NCBI GenBank assembly: GCA_002633025.1
Contig: NMRB01000568.1
Coordinates: 49,134-113,133, forward strand
Reading direction: 5' to 3'
Source: Notospermus geniculatus
Lineage: Eukaryota > Nemertea > Pilidiophora > Heteronemertea > Lineidae
Length of the DNA: 64,000 nucleotides
Shown: positions 10,501 to 20,944 of the stretch, piece after piece
How the letters are laid out: every line of letters starts with the position of its first letter
Numbering within the stretch: position 1 is the first letter of the stretch
The notes under the pieces: model-generated
Seen by the model: the letters and a program-made list of their open reading frames with translations, nothing else
Told to the model about the DNA's origin: nothing
Database searches by the model: none
Made by a program: the position numbers and the translations under genes

Positions 10501-12325
10501 CAGAGTTCCACTCCTGGCAACACTGTGAGGAACCATCTGCATCAGAGAGTTTCATTTTGCCGGTGATGACTGGGGCTTCAATCACGCATGCGCCATTTCT
10601 AATGCTCGTTTTGTGAGGGGAAGAAAAATCGATTCCAGTGATCTGACGACTGGAAACAATCATACATTACGGTTGTGTTGAACTCATTTTAACAATGTTC
10701 TGAGGCTGATTGGCGTCTTTCTACTTCACACCTACTCTCCATTCAACTTTCGAGTGGCGCGAGGTTTATCAACGATAGCTCCGCAACGGCTGGGTCAAAT
10801 TTGACAAAAATACATCAGTCATCGTATCTTTCTTGCCGATATCTTTCTGCTATCTTCATTTTTCGTGCACGTCCGACATAACGGATCCCTTTCTCAAAAC
10901 CTATTTCATTTGCCGCGATGTTCAGTGCAGTTTACACGTGCGCGATGCATTGCGTCATTTCAAAATGGCCGCCACATCGGCTGAAAACACGAACTGTGAT
11001 TGGTGAAAGAACTTTTAGTCAGATTTTTAGGGAAAATGACAGCGATGATGCCTATAGCGACAAAAAAGACAAATCGATTGATGTATGGTATGTCAATTTT
11101 GACCCAGCCGATGCGGAGTCGGCTGAAAACCTCACGCCAATCGGATGTGGAATGAAGAGTATGATTGTGTGAAAGGAAATCAATGGTAGTCCTCGGTGTG
11201 TCAAAGTTGTATATTAGATCAAGGCATGTTCTCAATCCGTACCGCGAGATCTCGCGGCAAGCTTGACTTACCAAAAATGCATGAGGTAATTCTCCCGAAT
11301 GATTTCCCCGTTAGTGATGACGTCAATCCCAATAGCTGTCTGTTCGTCGATGACTTCTTTGGTAGCCCTATTTGTCAGGGCTTCAATTTCTGAAAAAAGT
11401 TCCCTTTCGGTCCCAAGGCGGTGACAGACTGGCGCGTAAAAGCAACGCGTTGGAAAGCGTCCAACCAATCAGGCAGGCGGTAACACGGACCGAAACACCT
11501 ACCGAAGAATCTGATTGGCGGAACGCCTGGATGCGTCGCGTACGCGCCAGTCTGTCACCGCCTCCAGGATTCCCTGCCATGCCTGCGCGCAGATGCCACG
11601 TGTTCCACGGTGAGTGCACACGTTCACTTTTGTAACCACTGGGTGATTTTCTTCACTGATACTGTGTGTTCCGACCTGGCCAACTTAGATGCGACCTGCA
11701 GCATAACAACAGATTCGCTCAGCGCTCATCTGGCATGTCTGGGTCGCATTTTCTTTAGAGAAGGTGGCTTTGATGAAAAGCTCCATTCGAAATGTTGAAT
11801 GCTGGTGTTCACCCACACACAGTTCATGAAATACGACGTACTAGCAAGAACCCGCGGCAGTCGGCGATTCTGAGTTTGGCCGAGGTTGGAATGCACGGCA
11901 TGGCTGGAATTGGTACAACACGGTGTACGGTAGGGAGAATTTAGAAAGCAATCGAACAACACCATTTAAAAAGTAAAATTGCTACCAGAACAAAGTACTC
12001 GTAACAAATTAAACCACCCGTTGCATCAGGATATGGTATCCTCTATCACCACGCCCAATTTCGAGGCAAAACAAAGCTTCTAAGTGTTTTTTTATTGAGC
12101 CGACTTCCAGCATTATTATATAGATTGGGTCACGGTTTCTAATAGAAACGTATGCCTATCTGTGAATGACCGGCGGATATTCTTACCGTCCTTGTGCTCC
12201 ACCATAGCCTTGTTGTATTCCGCAAAGGAGAAATTTTCACTTGTTCCCCGGTTGTACCAGTCCGGGAGAAACCTCAGGTACTCAGGTTTGGGGTAACTCC
12301 CAACAACTGTCGTCTGAAGTACCAT
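7593..12325 (-). CDS. MetE-like core methyltransferase (cobalamin-independent methionine synthase family, catalytic domain only)
   Basis: Seven exons: 12325-12187, 11389-11272, 10649-10426, 9365-9181, 8951-8892, 8482-8401, 7858-7593. They total 1,074 nt and encode 357 residues with every phase consistent. It begins MVLQTTVVGSYPKP, the entry motif of the UROD/MetE-like TIM barrel, then DVITNGE, KPVKFTIPGP, IQVDEP, VVHLCCGYP, ISIEDAHRHND and APDCGL. The four zinc ligands of MetE align as His233, Cys235, Glu273 and Cys332, so catalytic zinc is likely intact. It lacks the N-terminal half of plant and bacterial MetE and matches the length of short core-MetE proteins. Predicted role: methyl transfer to homocysteine or a related thiol, in the cytosol. 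The methyl donor is unknown. It lies between the two collagen C-propeptide copies on the same strand. Confidence 0.9.
8034..8225. repeat. Family E element, copy 1, in a MetE-like gene intron
   Basis: A 192-base element (GATCCGGATTAAAAATTGCC ... AAATAGCATGGCCAG) directly after a single N at 8033. It is the inverted partner of 9,807-10,000. Confidence 0.85.
9807..10000. repeat. Family E element, copy 2, inverted, in a MetE-like gene intron
   Basis: Reverse complement of 8,034-8,225 with only a few base changes; it starts directly after a single N at 9806. The pair encloses exons 4-6 of the MetE-like gene. Confidence 0.85.
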
Positions 12326-12410
12326 TTTTGGTTAGTGTCGTTGACGGCGCGAGTGGGTCTGAACACCAATTCGCCCGTGGACGTGAAATGCCTGGCGTGA
12401 GAAAGGGCGC

Positions 12411-12419
12411 TTTTTATAA
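12411..12419 (-). promoter_or_regulatory. Candidate TATA box of the MetE-like gene
   Basis: The reverse strand reads TTTATAAAAAGCGCC about 90 bases upstream of the ATG at 12325. Spacing suits a start site roughly 60 bases before the ATG with a short leader. Confidence 0.5.
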
Positions 12420-14162
12420 AGTGTGTAGCCACCATACACATGAAGCTCAATAACTTTCTAAGTAAAAAGTACTGTCCCCCTTGACATTGAAAAAGTCAAC
12501 GGTTCGAATCCCCAATCATGCACTACCTAGTCTCGCGTCACCAGCCTCTCTCTCTTAAACCTAGCGTCCACTAGGGCGCGGACAAGACGCCGAATGCAAA
12601 TTTAGTGAATCCGCATTCATTCGGCAACCTCTCCGCATATTCTTGAAAGGTTCCGTTCACTGTCTTTATCATTCCGGAACAGTTCGCGGCATTTCTGCAC
12701 GTTCGGGAAAGGGTANGTAGCTCACCACTGTGGTGATTCGTGCATTGCAAGATGGCCGTGTTTTTATGTCTACTCATCCCGTCCGGCCTGCCACGGCAAC
12801 ATAACTGAGAATTTTATTTTGTCGACGAAATACTGAATATACGTGTATGCCGTCTATTTCAACAGGTAGTTGGCGTTTGAAGTAAAAGCCTTGGCTATCT
12901 TGATCGATTTCAGTATTTTCCTGCTTTTAAAGCTTTCTCTATGCGGCATGACGTATTGAACTCTCCGTGCTGACCATGCTGACCACTCCAGTTGGAGGAT
13001 AGTGGACAGAGGACACAGCAATCTCGTTCCCAGATCTACCTCATCCGAGGATATCTCTGGCAAGGGCTACGACCACACTTGACACTAGATGGCGTTATCT
13101 TCTATAACACCACTAGCGCAGGTGCTATAGGTTTCCATCTTGAAAGTAGTGCAGATTACTACATTTTGGCAAAGGTTTTTAACCATCGTGAACAGGCCAG
13201 CGGCCGTGTCACCGCCGCCAACCCAGTGGCATCTACGCTAGATGATAGATGATGTTGAAAAGTGGTGCTGTTGGGTTCCAGGCGAATGTTTTCAGACTAA
13301 AAGGACTTCGTGTTGATAACAAGTGGTATTAGAAATGAACTTAATACTATTTAGAAAGAAGTGTGTGATTAGGCCGACCGAACTATTTCTACATGCGCGC
13401 CGGCAAAATCCAAAATGGCGGCATTCCACCTACGCTAGTGGTGAAATGAGGCACGATATTTCGCCGCTAGTGTCAAGTGTGGGCTACGACCTGACCAAAA
13501 TTTCTGGTCAACCGCTGGCAGCGTGCCAAAATGTTTGTTTCACACAATATTTCGTTCTTCGATGACTGAAAAACATTATATATGCCTAAAAGGCCATTTA
13601 ATACTCCCAAAACACGAAGTTGTTTGAGTATTAGAGCAATTTCAAACGAATAGTTAGCATGGTTTGTTGCGAACATCATCGCGGCCTCGGCGTGATTCGC
13701 CTCAAAATTAGTAGATTGCAGTATTCCTGAAGTCGTCAGCCCTTTCCAGTGGTGTTGTAGGAACGTAAACCCACTAGGGACGAGTTTGAGGACACAGGGA
13801 CAGTGTCCCTATCCCTTCAGGCCATTGCCGTTACCGCGGTACTCCGGTACTGTTCGGTGTGTCCACTGGGATGATACTGATGACATTTTATAGGTAAATC
13901 CTTCTAGAATACGCCACAGGTCATAATAGGGTGCCACACATTCATTTTCTGTCGGCAAAAACTGTCAAAGTCCGTCACACCGGCGTTGGAGCAAGGACAC
14001 CAGGAGACCCACCAATTGTCGTCACCATTGAGGCATCTTGACATATCAAGGCCTACGGTCACTTGGCCCTTCGAACTACGCTCTCAGGGTACGAGTGATA
14101 GGAACACTTGTCAGGGCAAGATGCATTGAGGCGATCACAGCTGCATGATGTACCTCGTGTAA

Positions 14163-14234
14163 TCCTCGGTAGTATAGTGGTGAGTATCCCCGCCTGTCAC
14201 GCGGGAGACCCGGGTTCGATTCCCGGCCGGGGAG
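14163..14234 (+). tRNA. tRNA-Asp (anticodon GTC)
   Basis: A 72-base cloverleaf. The acceptor stem TCCTCGG pairs with CCGGGGA (one T-G wobble), followed by discriminator G. The D-arm contains AGTATAGTGGTGAGTA, the anticodon loop is CCTGTCACG with GTC at 14196-14198, and box B is GGGTTCGATTC. CCA is not encoded and there is no intron, as expected for a nuclear tRNA gene. T runs follow at 14241-14244 and 14249-14256. Confidence 0.96.
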
Positions 14235-14240
14235 TTGCTC

Positions 14241-14256
14241 TTTTGGAGTTTTTTTT
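14241..14256 (+). terminator. Pol III terminator of tRNA-Asp
   Basis: A T4 run starts 7 bases after the tRNA 3' end and a T8 run follows at 14249-14256. Either is enough for RNA polymerase III release. Confidence 0.8.
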
Positions 14257-14533
14257 CTCCGACTGCTCTTGGAAGATGCGTTCCCTCATCACCTGTTTAG
14301 AATGTTTGGGATCATTTTTTAAATTAAATCAAATTTTCAGTTCCCTGACTATTGACAGCAGCTCGAACGCATTAGTCATCGCCACTATCTGTCAATCTCT
14401 ACCAATATCAATCAATTGGCAATCACCGTCATCGATGAAGGGCGCAGTAAGATGTTTATGATGGGAGCACGATTCATACCACAGCACAGGAGCGAGGACG
14501 TTACCCAACATAAAGCACAAAGAACGACACACA

Positions 14534-14745
14534 AAATGATAAGGAAACGTCGTCTCCAAAACACGCAAATTTTTGACCCCAAGCACTTTCTAGTGGAGCT
14601 ACCAGAAGTGATTTTTTTTCACTTTTTCACCTTTTCACCTTTTTTTCACCTTTTCACTTCTGGTAGCTCGACTAGAAAGTGCCTGAGGAAGACCCCGGCT
14701 GGGGTGGAAAATTTGCGAGTTTTGGAGACGAAGTTTCCTTGTATA
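14534..14745. repeat. Family B nested hairpin element
   Basis: The outer arms GGAAACGTCGTCTCCAAAAC and GTTTTGGAGACGAAGTTTCC contain TTTGACCCC and CCCCGGCTGGGGT. An inner hairpin pairs GCACTTTCTAGTGGAGCTAC with GTAGCTCGACTAGAAAGTGC. Only the left side carries the tag AGCACAAAGAACGACACACA. Confidence 0.8.
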
Positions 14746-15633
14746 TCACAAGAGCGAGGAACATGACTCTTTTGACATCTCGCGAAAAAAAGAGCGCCCT
14801 GCTACCGGAACGGTAAACATAAGAATACGAGCCCTTCTTGTCAGTACATGAATCACCGCAGTGATCGCAGCGTGCTTCCGAACTCTCATGAATGTCCGGT
14901 GGGCTCGTGTATAGGAGACAAGAATCCCCTTTTAAAATGTCCCCTTTTTAGACCATAGTCTTCACCACATTGGCACGGACGTTGTACGTAGGACTACATT
15001 ACCCTATATCTAGGACATTTTCCTCCAAGCTAGGGCAGACTGATAATCGGAAACCCTCTTCCGCATGCATCCCTGGCCCGACCTGTAGGCCTACCTCCGT
15101 CGCAACCGCACCATCTAACGTTACCGGCCCGTCATCCGGGGATTCCGAGCGTCCGCGACGTCTCTTGATGGCAGTGCAAAAAACCTGCTTCTAGTTGGAA
15201 CTCACATAGGCCTGCTCATACATTATACACCTACCTGCGTTCGTCACTAATGCCCGCTGTGCACGATCAATTTTCTGAATATGCTCAATAAAGGCCTACA
15301 TGCGGGTTTATACAATGAAGTCCCAATAGGCCTGGAATCTGAACTTTAAAAAAGTCTATGAACAATTTGATCGTATACAGCGGGCATAACACTCTCATCG
15401 GACAACTGGCGCATACTAGTAACCCAACCTATATACAGTACTATCAAAAATAGATATTTCTATTTTTTATATATTCTTCTTATATATTTTTTATATATTC
15501 TCTATTTTTGATACTATCAACAAGCACGAATTAGTCGACCATCAGCTGATACGCCTAGACGAACAACAACAACCAGGCCTATTTTATACATTGATTTTTT
15601 GGTATTCGTCCAGACGACACGTTGTCGGTCACA

Positions 15634-15762
15634 ATAGGGAGTTTTCGCTAAGCCCCCGAAACGCGAACGTCTACCCTTTTGTTCGGTGCTGTCTTCGCGG
15701 CATCGAACAATGGGTTTGGGGTTCGCGTTGGCGTTTTGGGGGCTTTGCGAAAACTCTCTATT
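15634..15762. repeat. Family A foldback element, block copy 2
   Basis: Counterpart of 752-878 with only a few base differences, so it was present before the block was duplicated (or it marks the same allelic insertion). Confidence 0.85.
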
Positions 15763-16540
15763 CTACCAAGGCCGCGCGCACACTGCAAGCGAAATGGCGA
15801 AGCGATGTGGTGAAATCATTTTAATGATTTCACCACATCGCGTCTTCTGCTGTGATTTTTAAGTCCGGGAATCCGTCTGTCCGGTCTCTTAGTGTTNAAT
15901 TTAAATCTGAAGATTTGGTTTGAAATTGGATGGATTTGAATGAAGTTCATATTCGACTTCTTTGTCATCTGCACAGTAGTCACAATATGGCCGCCCTGTC
16001 CCGGATAATCTGGCAGCATTCATGAAAGTCACGTGCGGAGTACTCTATATCTGTCGAAGATATTGCTATAAAAAGGGGTAGGCTAAGTAGAAAAACTTGG
16101 GAGCTTTATGGCACGCATCTTGTTTGATCTTCAAAATCTGACATTTCTTGGGAAAATGCTCCGAGTCGGCCTACCAGTCTTTTGTTTCAGCTATTAGCTA
16201 AATAGTACGTTCTAAGACGCGTCTCATTCAATTCCTTTTGACTGATAGACCCCACAGGTGCCTTCATTTTCGTCATATAACTTGTACTTTTATGGTTACC
16301 GTATTTTGACATGTTTTGTTTACGAAGTCTGACAAGACGTTCCAAAAATTCGCAATGCCAGCTGGCCCTTAACTCATTTTCAGGGTGGAGTATCATCGCC
16401 ACCACGAGCTGCGGCAGGTTCATCATCGTAACGACCATCAGAGTAGGAGCTATTGTGCACAAGCTTGCTGTCCGTCAGAGCTTGCCAGTGATTTGATGAT
16501 TTTGGCGCCAAGCATGATCGTCTGTTCCGCATGATTCAAC

Positions 16541-16651
16541 TAAAGCCGCCCATACACGGCGCAATATTATTGCACAATATGGGGACCAAATGGGTGGTCG
16601 TGTGCTTCTAACATGATAATTGGAAGAATTGATCGTGTATGGGCAGCTTTA
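16541..16651. mobile_element. MITE insertion present only in block copy 2
   Basis: Terminal repeats TAAAGCCGCCCATACACGGC and GATCGTGTATGGGCAGCTTTA bound about 111 bases. Block copy 1 has the empty site near 3,292-3,298 (ATTCAAATAAGGACC). Confidence 0.8.
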
Positions 16652-19226
16652 GGACCGATAGATGCCGGCGTATATTATAGTCAGTTTTGAACTGCAAAAC
16701 CGTTGAAGATTTTTTCAAGAAATTACGTTTCGTCTGAATGCGTGAGAAAGCACTGACCTTGCGGGAGTGCGGGAGAAGTGGGTCCAAATGCGTGAGACTC
16801 CCGCGAATCGCGTGAGACTTGGCAGGTCTGCAGATACAGACAGCCCCATAATATCAGGATGACCCAGATTCACGGTGTAGGTGACATGAGTACTTTGTAT
16901 GTGGTTATCAGCACTGGCAGGTCACTGGATAGATGGCAGGAGTAGTAACTTGAAAGCTCACAGCTCTACTTTATATAGTAGGGGGATGTAGGCCTAGCTA
17001 CATGTACCAACTCGTAGCCGACAGTTCCAAGCAGTGAGATGTTGAAACCCGTATTCAGCATATTGATGACAAAATAGAACACGTTCGTCGTCTCTGTGGT
17101 TCGGGCATTGCAACTGAATCGGAATGATTTTGTGTGACGTTCATTCACGCATCAGTTGAGAAAGCGAAGGAAAAACACGAGTACTGAAATCAATTTTATT
17201 GTTTAATAGTCCACCACCAGCTTATATACAATCCAAACTCAAGCTCACTATGGTCTATCTTACAATTCATTAAAATGCAAATTGTTGTAAATTTATAATA
17301 CAAAAGTGGCGAAGTTCGATTAAAAAAACATCAATATGATACAAAGAGCACCTTTTAACAGCCGGATCCCCGCTGCCTCGTACCTCGTACCTCAGAAACG
17401 GGGACAATTGCGACAGAATCTGTAGGCGAGGTTGTCATGACGTCAGCAAACTCTGCGTAGTACGTCAGCAATGGTTGGTGACACAATGCAGCTATGCTGT
17501 AACAGATGTTTCAAATCCCGCCCCACATTCTGTCACTGGATGTCCCAGCACTTCCTCCGTACTTAGTACGAACCCACGGAAGTTGATTATGATGATTAAT
17601 GAATGGCTGACTTTTCTCGAACGTTTCGGTATTTTCCGGAACACCTCGGAAGTGTTCGTTGGAAGCGCGCCTCTCCAGATAAGGAAGCAGTGGCTGGCTA
17701 AACCAATGGCAGTGCTGTGCTGGATCACGTGTTACAGAACGTCACGTGACGTCGAGGCAAATAGATTCTGCCCAGAAAGAAAAACGCATGCAGTATTGGG
17801 ACATAAGCGATAACACACTTAATATGATGACGTAGTAACCGAATCAGATGACGTAATTCACACGATGTCACTGGCCAAAAGTAGATTTTCCCTGAGTTAT
17901 TGAGTTCTCTCTTTGATGCACTTGAAGACGAAAATGTCGGGATGTGCGAAATGTCGAGTTTACATACAATGCAAGGTTGTCCCTCGTCTTGGCGATTGAT
18001 AGCTGCTTATCGCATACTAATCACGTGACCACACTCAATTTGCTGTCTTCACGAGGCTTTTGTTTTACTAACGTCTAGTAGCTTTACGCGATAGAATGGT
18101 AATAAATTAGAGCTGCCTTCCTTGGGCGTTTAAGTTTCTGTCTGTCTAAGATATCTGGTCCCAAGTAGGCCTACTGTGCCGAAATGATGACCGGCACTAG
18201 GCAAAACGGAGGTAGACAGATCTACTGATATATTATAATGACGTCATGATGACAGTGTTAGTAATGAGTATAGAGAATATATGAGACGAAAAGAAAAAAA
18301 ATGATGATTATTATATGTCTAATTATAGTGATTAATAATGAATTTAGTGAGCACACAGGTTAGATAACTAGGCTGTTCCCTCCGCCCGCCCTCTCGCCAA
18401 ACCACATTTGTATTACTAGGAAAAGTTCCCGATGTTATTGGGATTTAAATGTCCCGGATGGTAATGGGAACCAGCATCTCTTTCCGGTTCCTGTGAGAGT
18501 CGAACTTTTTATTAGATCTTGTTTTTGTCTTCCTATTCAGTGTCTGGATGTGATAAGATGTTTTTTTTTGTTGTTGTTGTTCTTTTTGGCTTGACTACCA
18601 CCGGAAGGAGGAAAAAGATGCCGTTGTAAGTGACGCCAGGGCAGCAACACATTCATGGTGAATGGCGAGGTGTAGGCACAAGTGACCGTGACACACGAAA
18701 TGGAGAAACTTATCGAAGTGCCCGGATGTTTTACAATAGTGTGGAAATAACGGTAGCATACCTCCGTGCTGATTGCAGCCCGTTCTACATTGTTGTCCAA
18801 AAACCAGGCCTCATGATCTGTAATGATCACGTGATTAAATGCTCACAAGTATTGGCGAATCAACATGCAATATGCAAATGAAGTTGGTCCCGCATCTTCG
18901 CTGTTCATTCGTTGTAGATAATGTCCCTAATATCAAGGTTGAAAATTATACGCATACATAGTCATCTGGCTGGGATATATTAATTGTTCAAGCATGTTAC
19001 TATTACATTTTTCTTAATACACAGTCCACTGCTAGTCCAATATCAGGCGGGTGACACTAAAATGCGACCTGTTTTCAGGAGGCGAAACGAAAGGGTCCAA
19101 GTCCGTAACTCTACGAATGCAAGATGAATTCCATACATAATCTAACGTGTATGTCCGCGTACATGGTTGGCCCATGGACTTACTATAGCTTAGTGGTGGG
19201 CTCATTGAATTTTAAAAGGTGAGTGT

Positions 19227-20944
19227 CTAAGAGAAGCAAACGGGTCCTATCTCCAGTCCAAAGGCTTGATCTGGTCGGCCGGCGTCTGTCACCGCGATAT
19301 CTTGAATAGGTAGCCTCTGTGGTTTTTTGGTTCTCACCTCGAAGACCGTCTTAGCCCAGTCGCTCTTCTTATACTGGAAAGAAGAAATCAAATTTCTTAT
19401 AAAGGTAACACAAGGTTGAGGTGCTTGGCTCGGGGTGTCAAGTCAGTGCCCAAAGGTCAATTAGGGAGTTTTCGCAAAGCCCCCGAAACGCCAACACGAA
19501 CGCCAAACCCACTGTTCGATGCCACGAAGAGAGCACCGAACAAAAGAATAGACGTTCGCGTTAGCGTTTCGGGGGCTTTGCGAAAACTCTATAGTATAGC
19601 CGGACTTCTCAAATGACGATCTCTCTCCCTGCAGACAAACCTTTAAAGGTGTTGTTCCCACCACAGTAGCAAATGACTGTTGCTGTGGAATGTACGTTGC
19701 CACTGCGTCACGAAGCAGCGCTAATGCCAGTTACCAATCTGAGGGGTACCGTACGCTAGGTCCCTGCCGAACATGCCATTCGAGAAACACCTACCTGGCA
19801 CTCGTCCACTAAGACGCTGTATCGGGACTTCAGTGCGCCATCAGCGGTCAGTTCAAGATCATTGTTGCTCTCGAACTTGATGGCATTGTCATAGGTCTGG
19901 CCGGCAGCATCGTAGAAGGCCACTGAGTTGCGGCAGTGGTAGGTGATGTTCTGATGTCCCTCGGAGGACAACAGTTGCAGGAATGTCAGCTGGACGCGGT
20001 CGGTCTTGTAAAGGAACTAAAATAAAAGGAGAACGTATATCAGAGTGGGTGGCATCGCTCACCTTGCCTAGAAAATTCAGTCACTCTCTCTCCACACAGC
20101 AACTCTCCAAGGTACGGAATATTTCAAAAGGTTGCCCGTGTGGAGGTTGCTGACGAGTACTCCTCCTTGATGCCAGTTACACTTATGCAGAGACGGCCAC
20201 TTCTTTAGAAATGAAATCGAGCTGTAGTACGTTTTATTCCGCCAGGGCGGCGCGACCGAATTCGTCAAAGACTGAACAAACCAATCAATGGCGCCGCGTC
20301 AGGACGTCTTTGACGCGGTGCAACATGGACGAAACATCGAAAAAAGTGCACCCGCTCACAACGCCTCCTAGTGGCGGTAGTCCTGCAGTTTCCTCAGTCC
20401 GGTGACATTTTCTTTCTGCATCTCTGTGTTATTACCAACCTCGCTGCCATGCTCGGCCTCCTCGCTGAACCAGGAATGTCCGGCAAGAGCCCCATCGAAC
20501 CATCTGGCCTTGTCAACAACGCTAGGCTTGGCAAACACACAGGTCTCGTGTTGTTTGATGTTGCAGTAGACCTCAATGGCGTCCTTGGGTGAGCCTTGGT
20601 TGGGATCGATCCAGTAGGTTCCTATAGGGACAAAATAGAAGACACTAAGCTGACGTGACTCAGAGGGGGGTGGGGTGATGAGGGTGGTGGTGAGCAACTA
20701 AGTATAGCCTATTCTTCGGGCAGGAATAATAGAGTAAATGTATATTAACATGTATTCACAAATATTCGCAGTACTCACCATCGTCATATTCGGGATGGGC
20801 CAGGGCAAGATCCTTGCAGGTCCTTGCTGGGGCACCCCTGGTGCCCTGAGGGTTCTTCAGCGTCTCAAGAGCAGCCTGGAGTTGTCCGAGGGCCTCAAAT
20901 GCATCCTCCTTGTCACCCTTCTTGTCTGAATAGGCCTGGTCACC
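19227..20944 (-). CDS. Procollagen C-propeptide (COLFI) exons, proximal copy
   Basis: Four exons (20944-20779, 20621-20440, 20016-19795, 19373-19227) encode the C-propeptide that selects and trimerises chains. Order: a heptad-like stretch ([16 protein letters not shown]), RTCKDL, the calcium loop [22 protein letters not shown], the glycosylation site NITYHC, DEC, and the C-terminal GPVCFS stop. Six of the eight canonical cysteines are present; C2 and C3 are Ala and Ser. The donor after the second exon is inferred as GAG|GTTGGT from phase, because the stronger-looking GTAATA three bases on would break the frame. This copy directly follows the helix exons and is the one the gene would normally use. 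Confidence 0.93.

Larger units (their letters stand above)
12420..19226. other. Intergenic sequence between the MetE-like promoter and the proximal collagen stop
   Basis: It contains the tRNA-Asp gene, a family B hairpin and the left part of block copy 2. I see no other gene. A single N lies at 12,716. Confidence 0.55.

Noticed and set aside
10960-11274. Minus-strand ORF between MetE-like exons 2 and 3
   Set aside because: Phase and family alignment join exon 2 (ending at 11,272) directly to exon 3 (starting at 10,649); this ORF is intronic.
12495-12530. GGTTCGAATCC box B-like word
   Set aside because: No matching box A or acceptor stem nearby.
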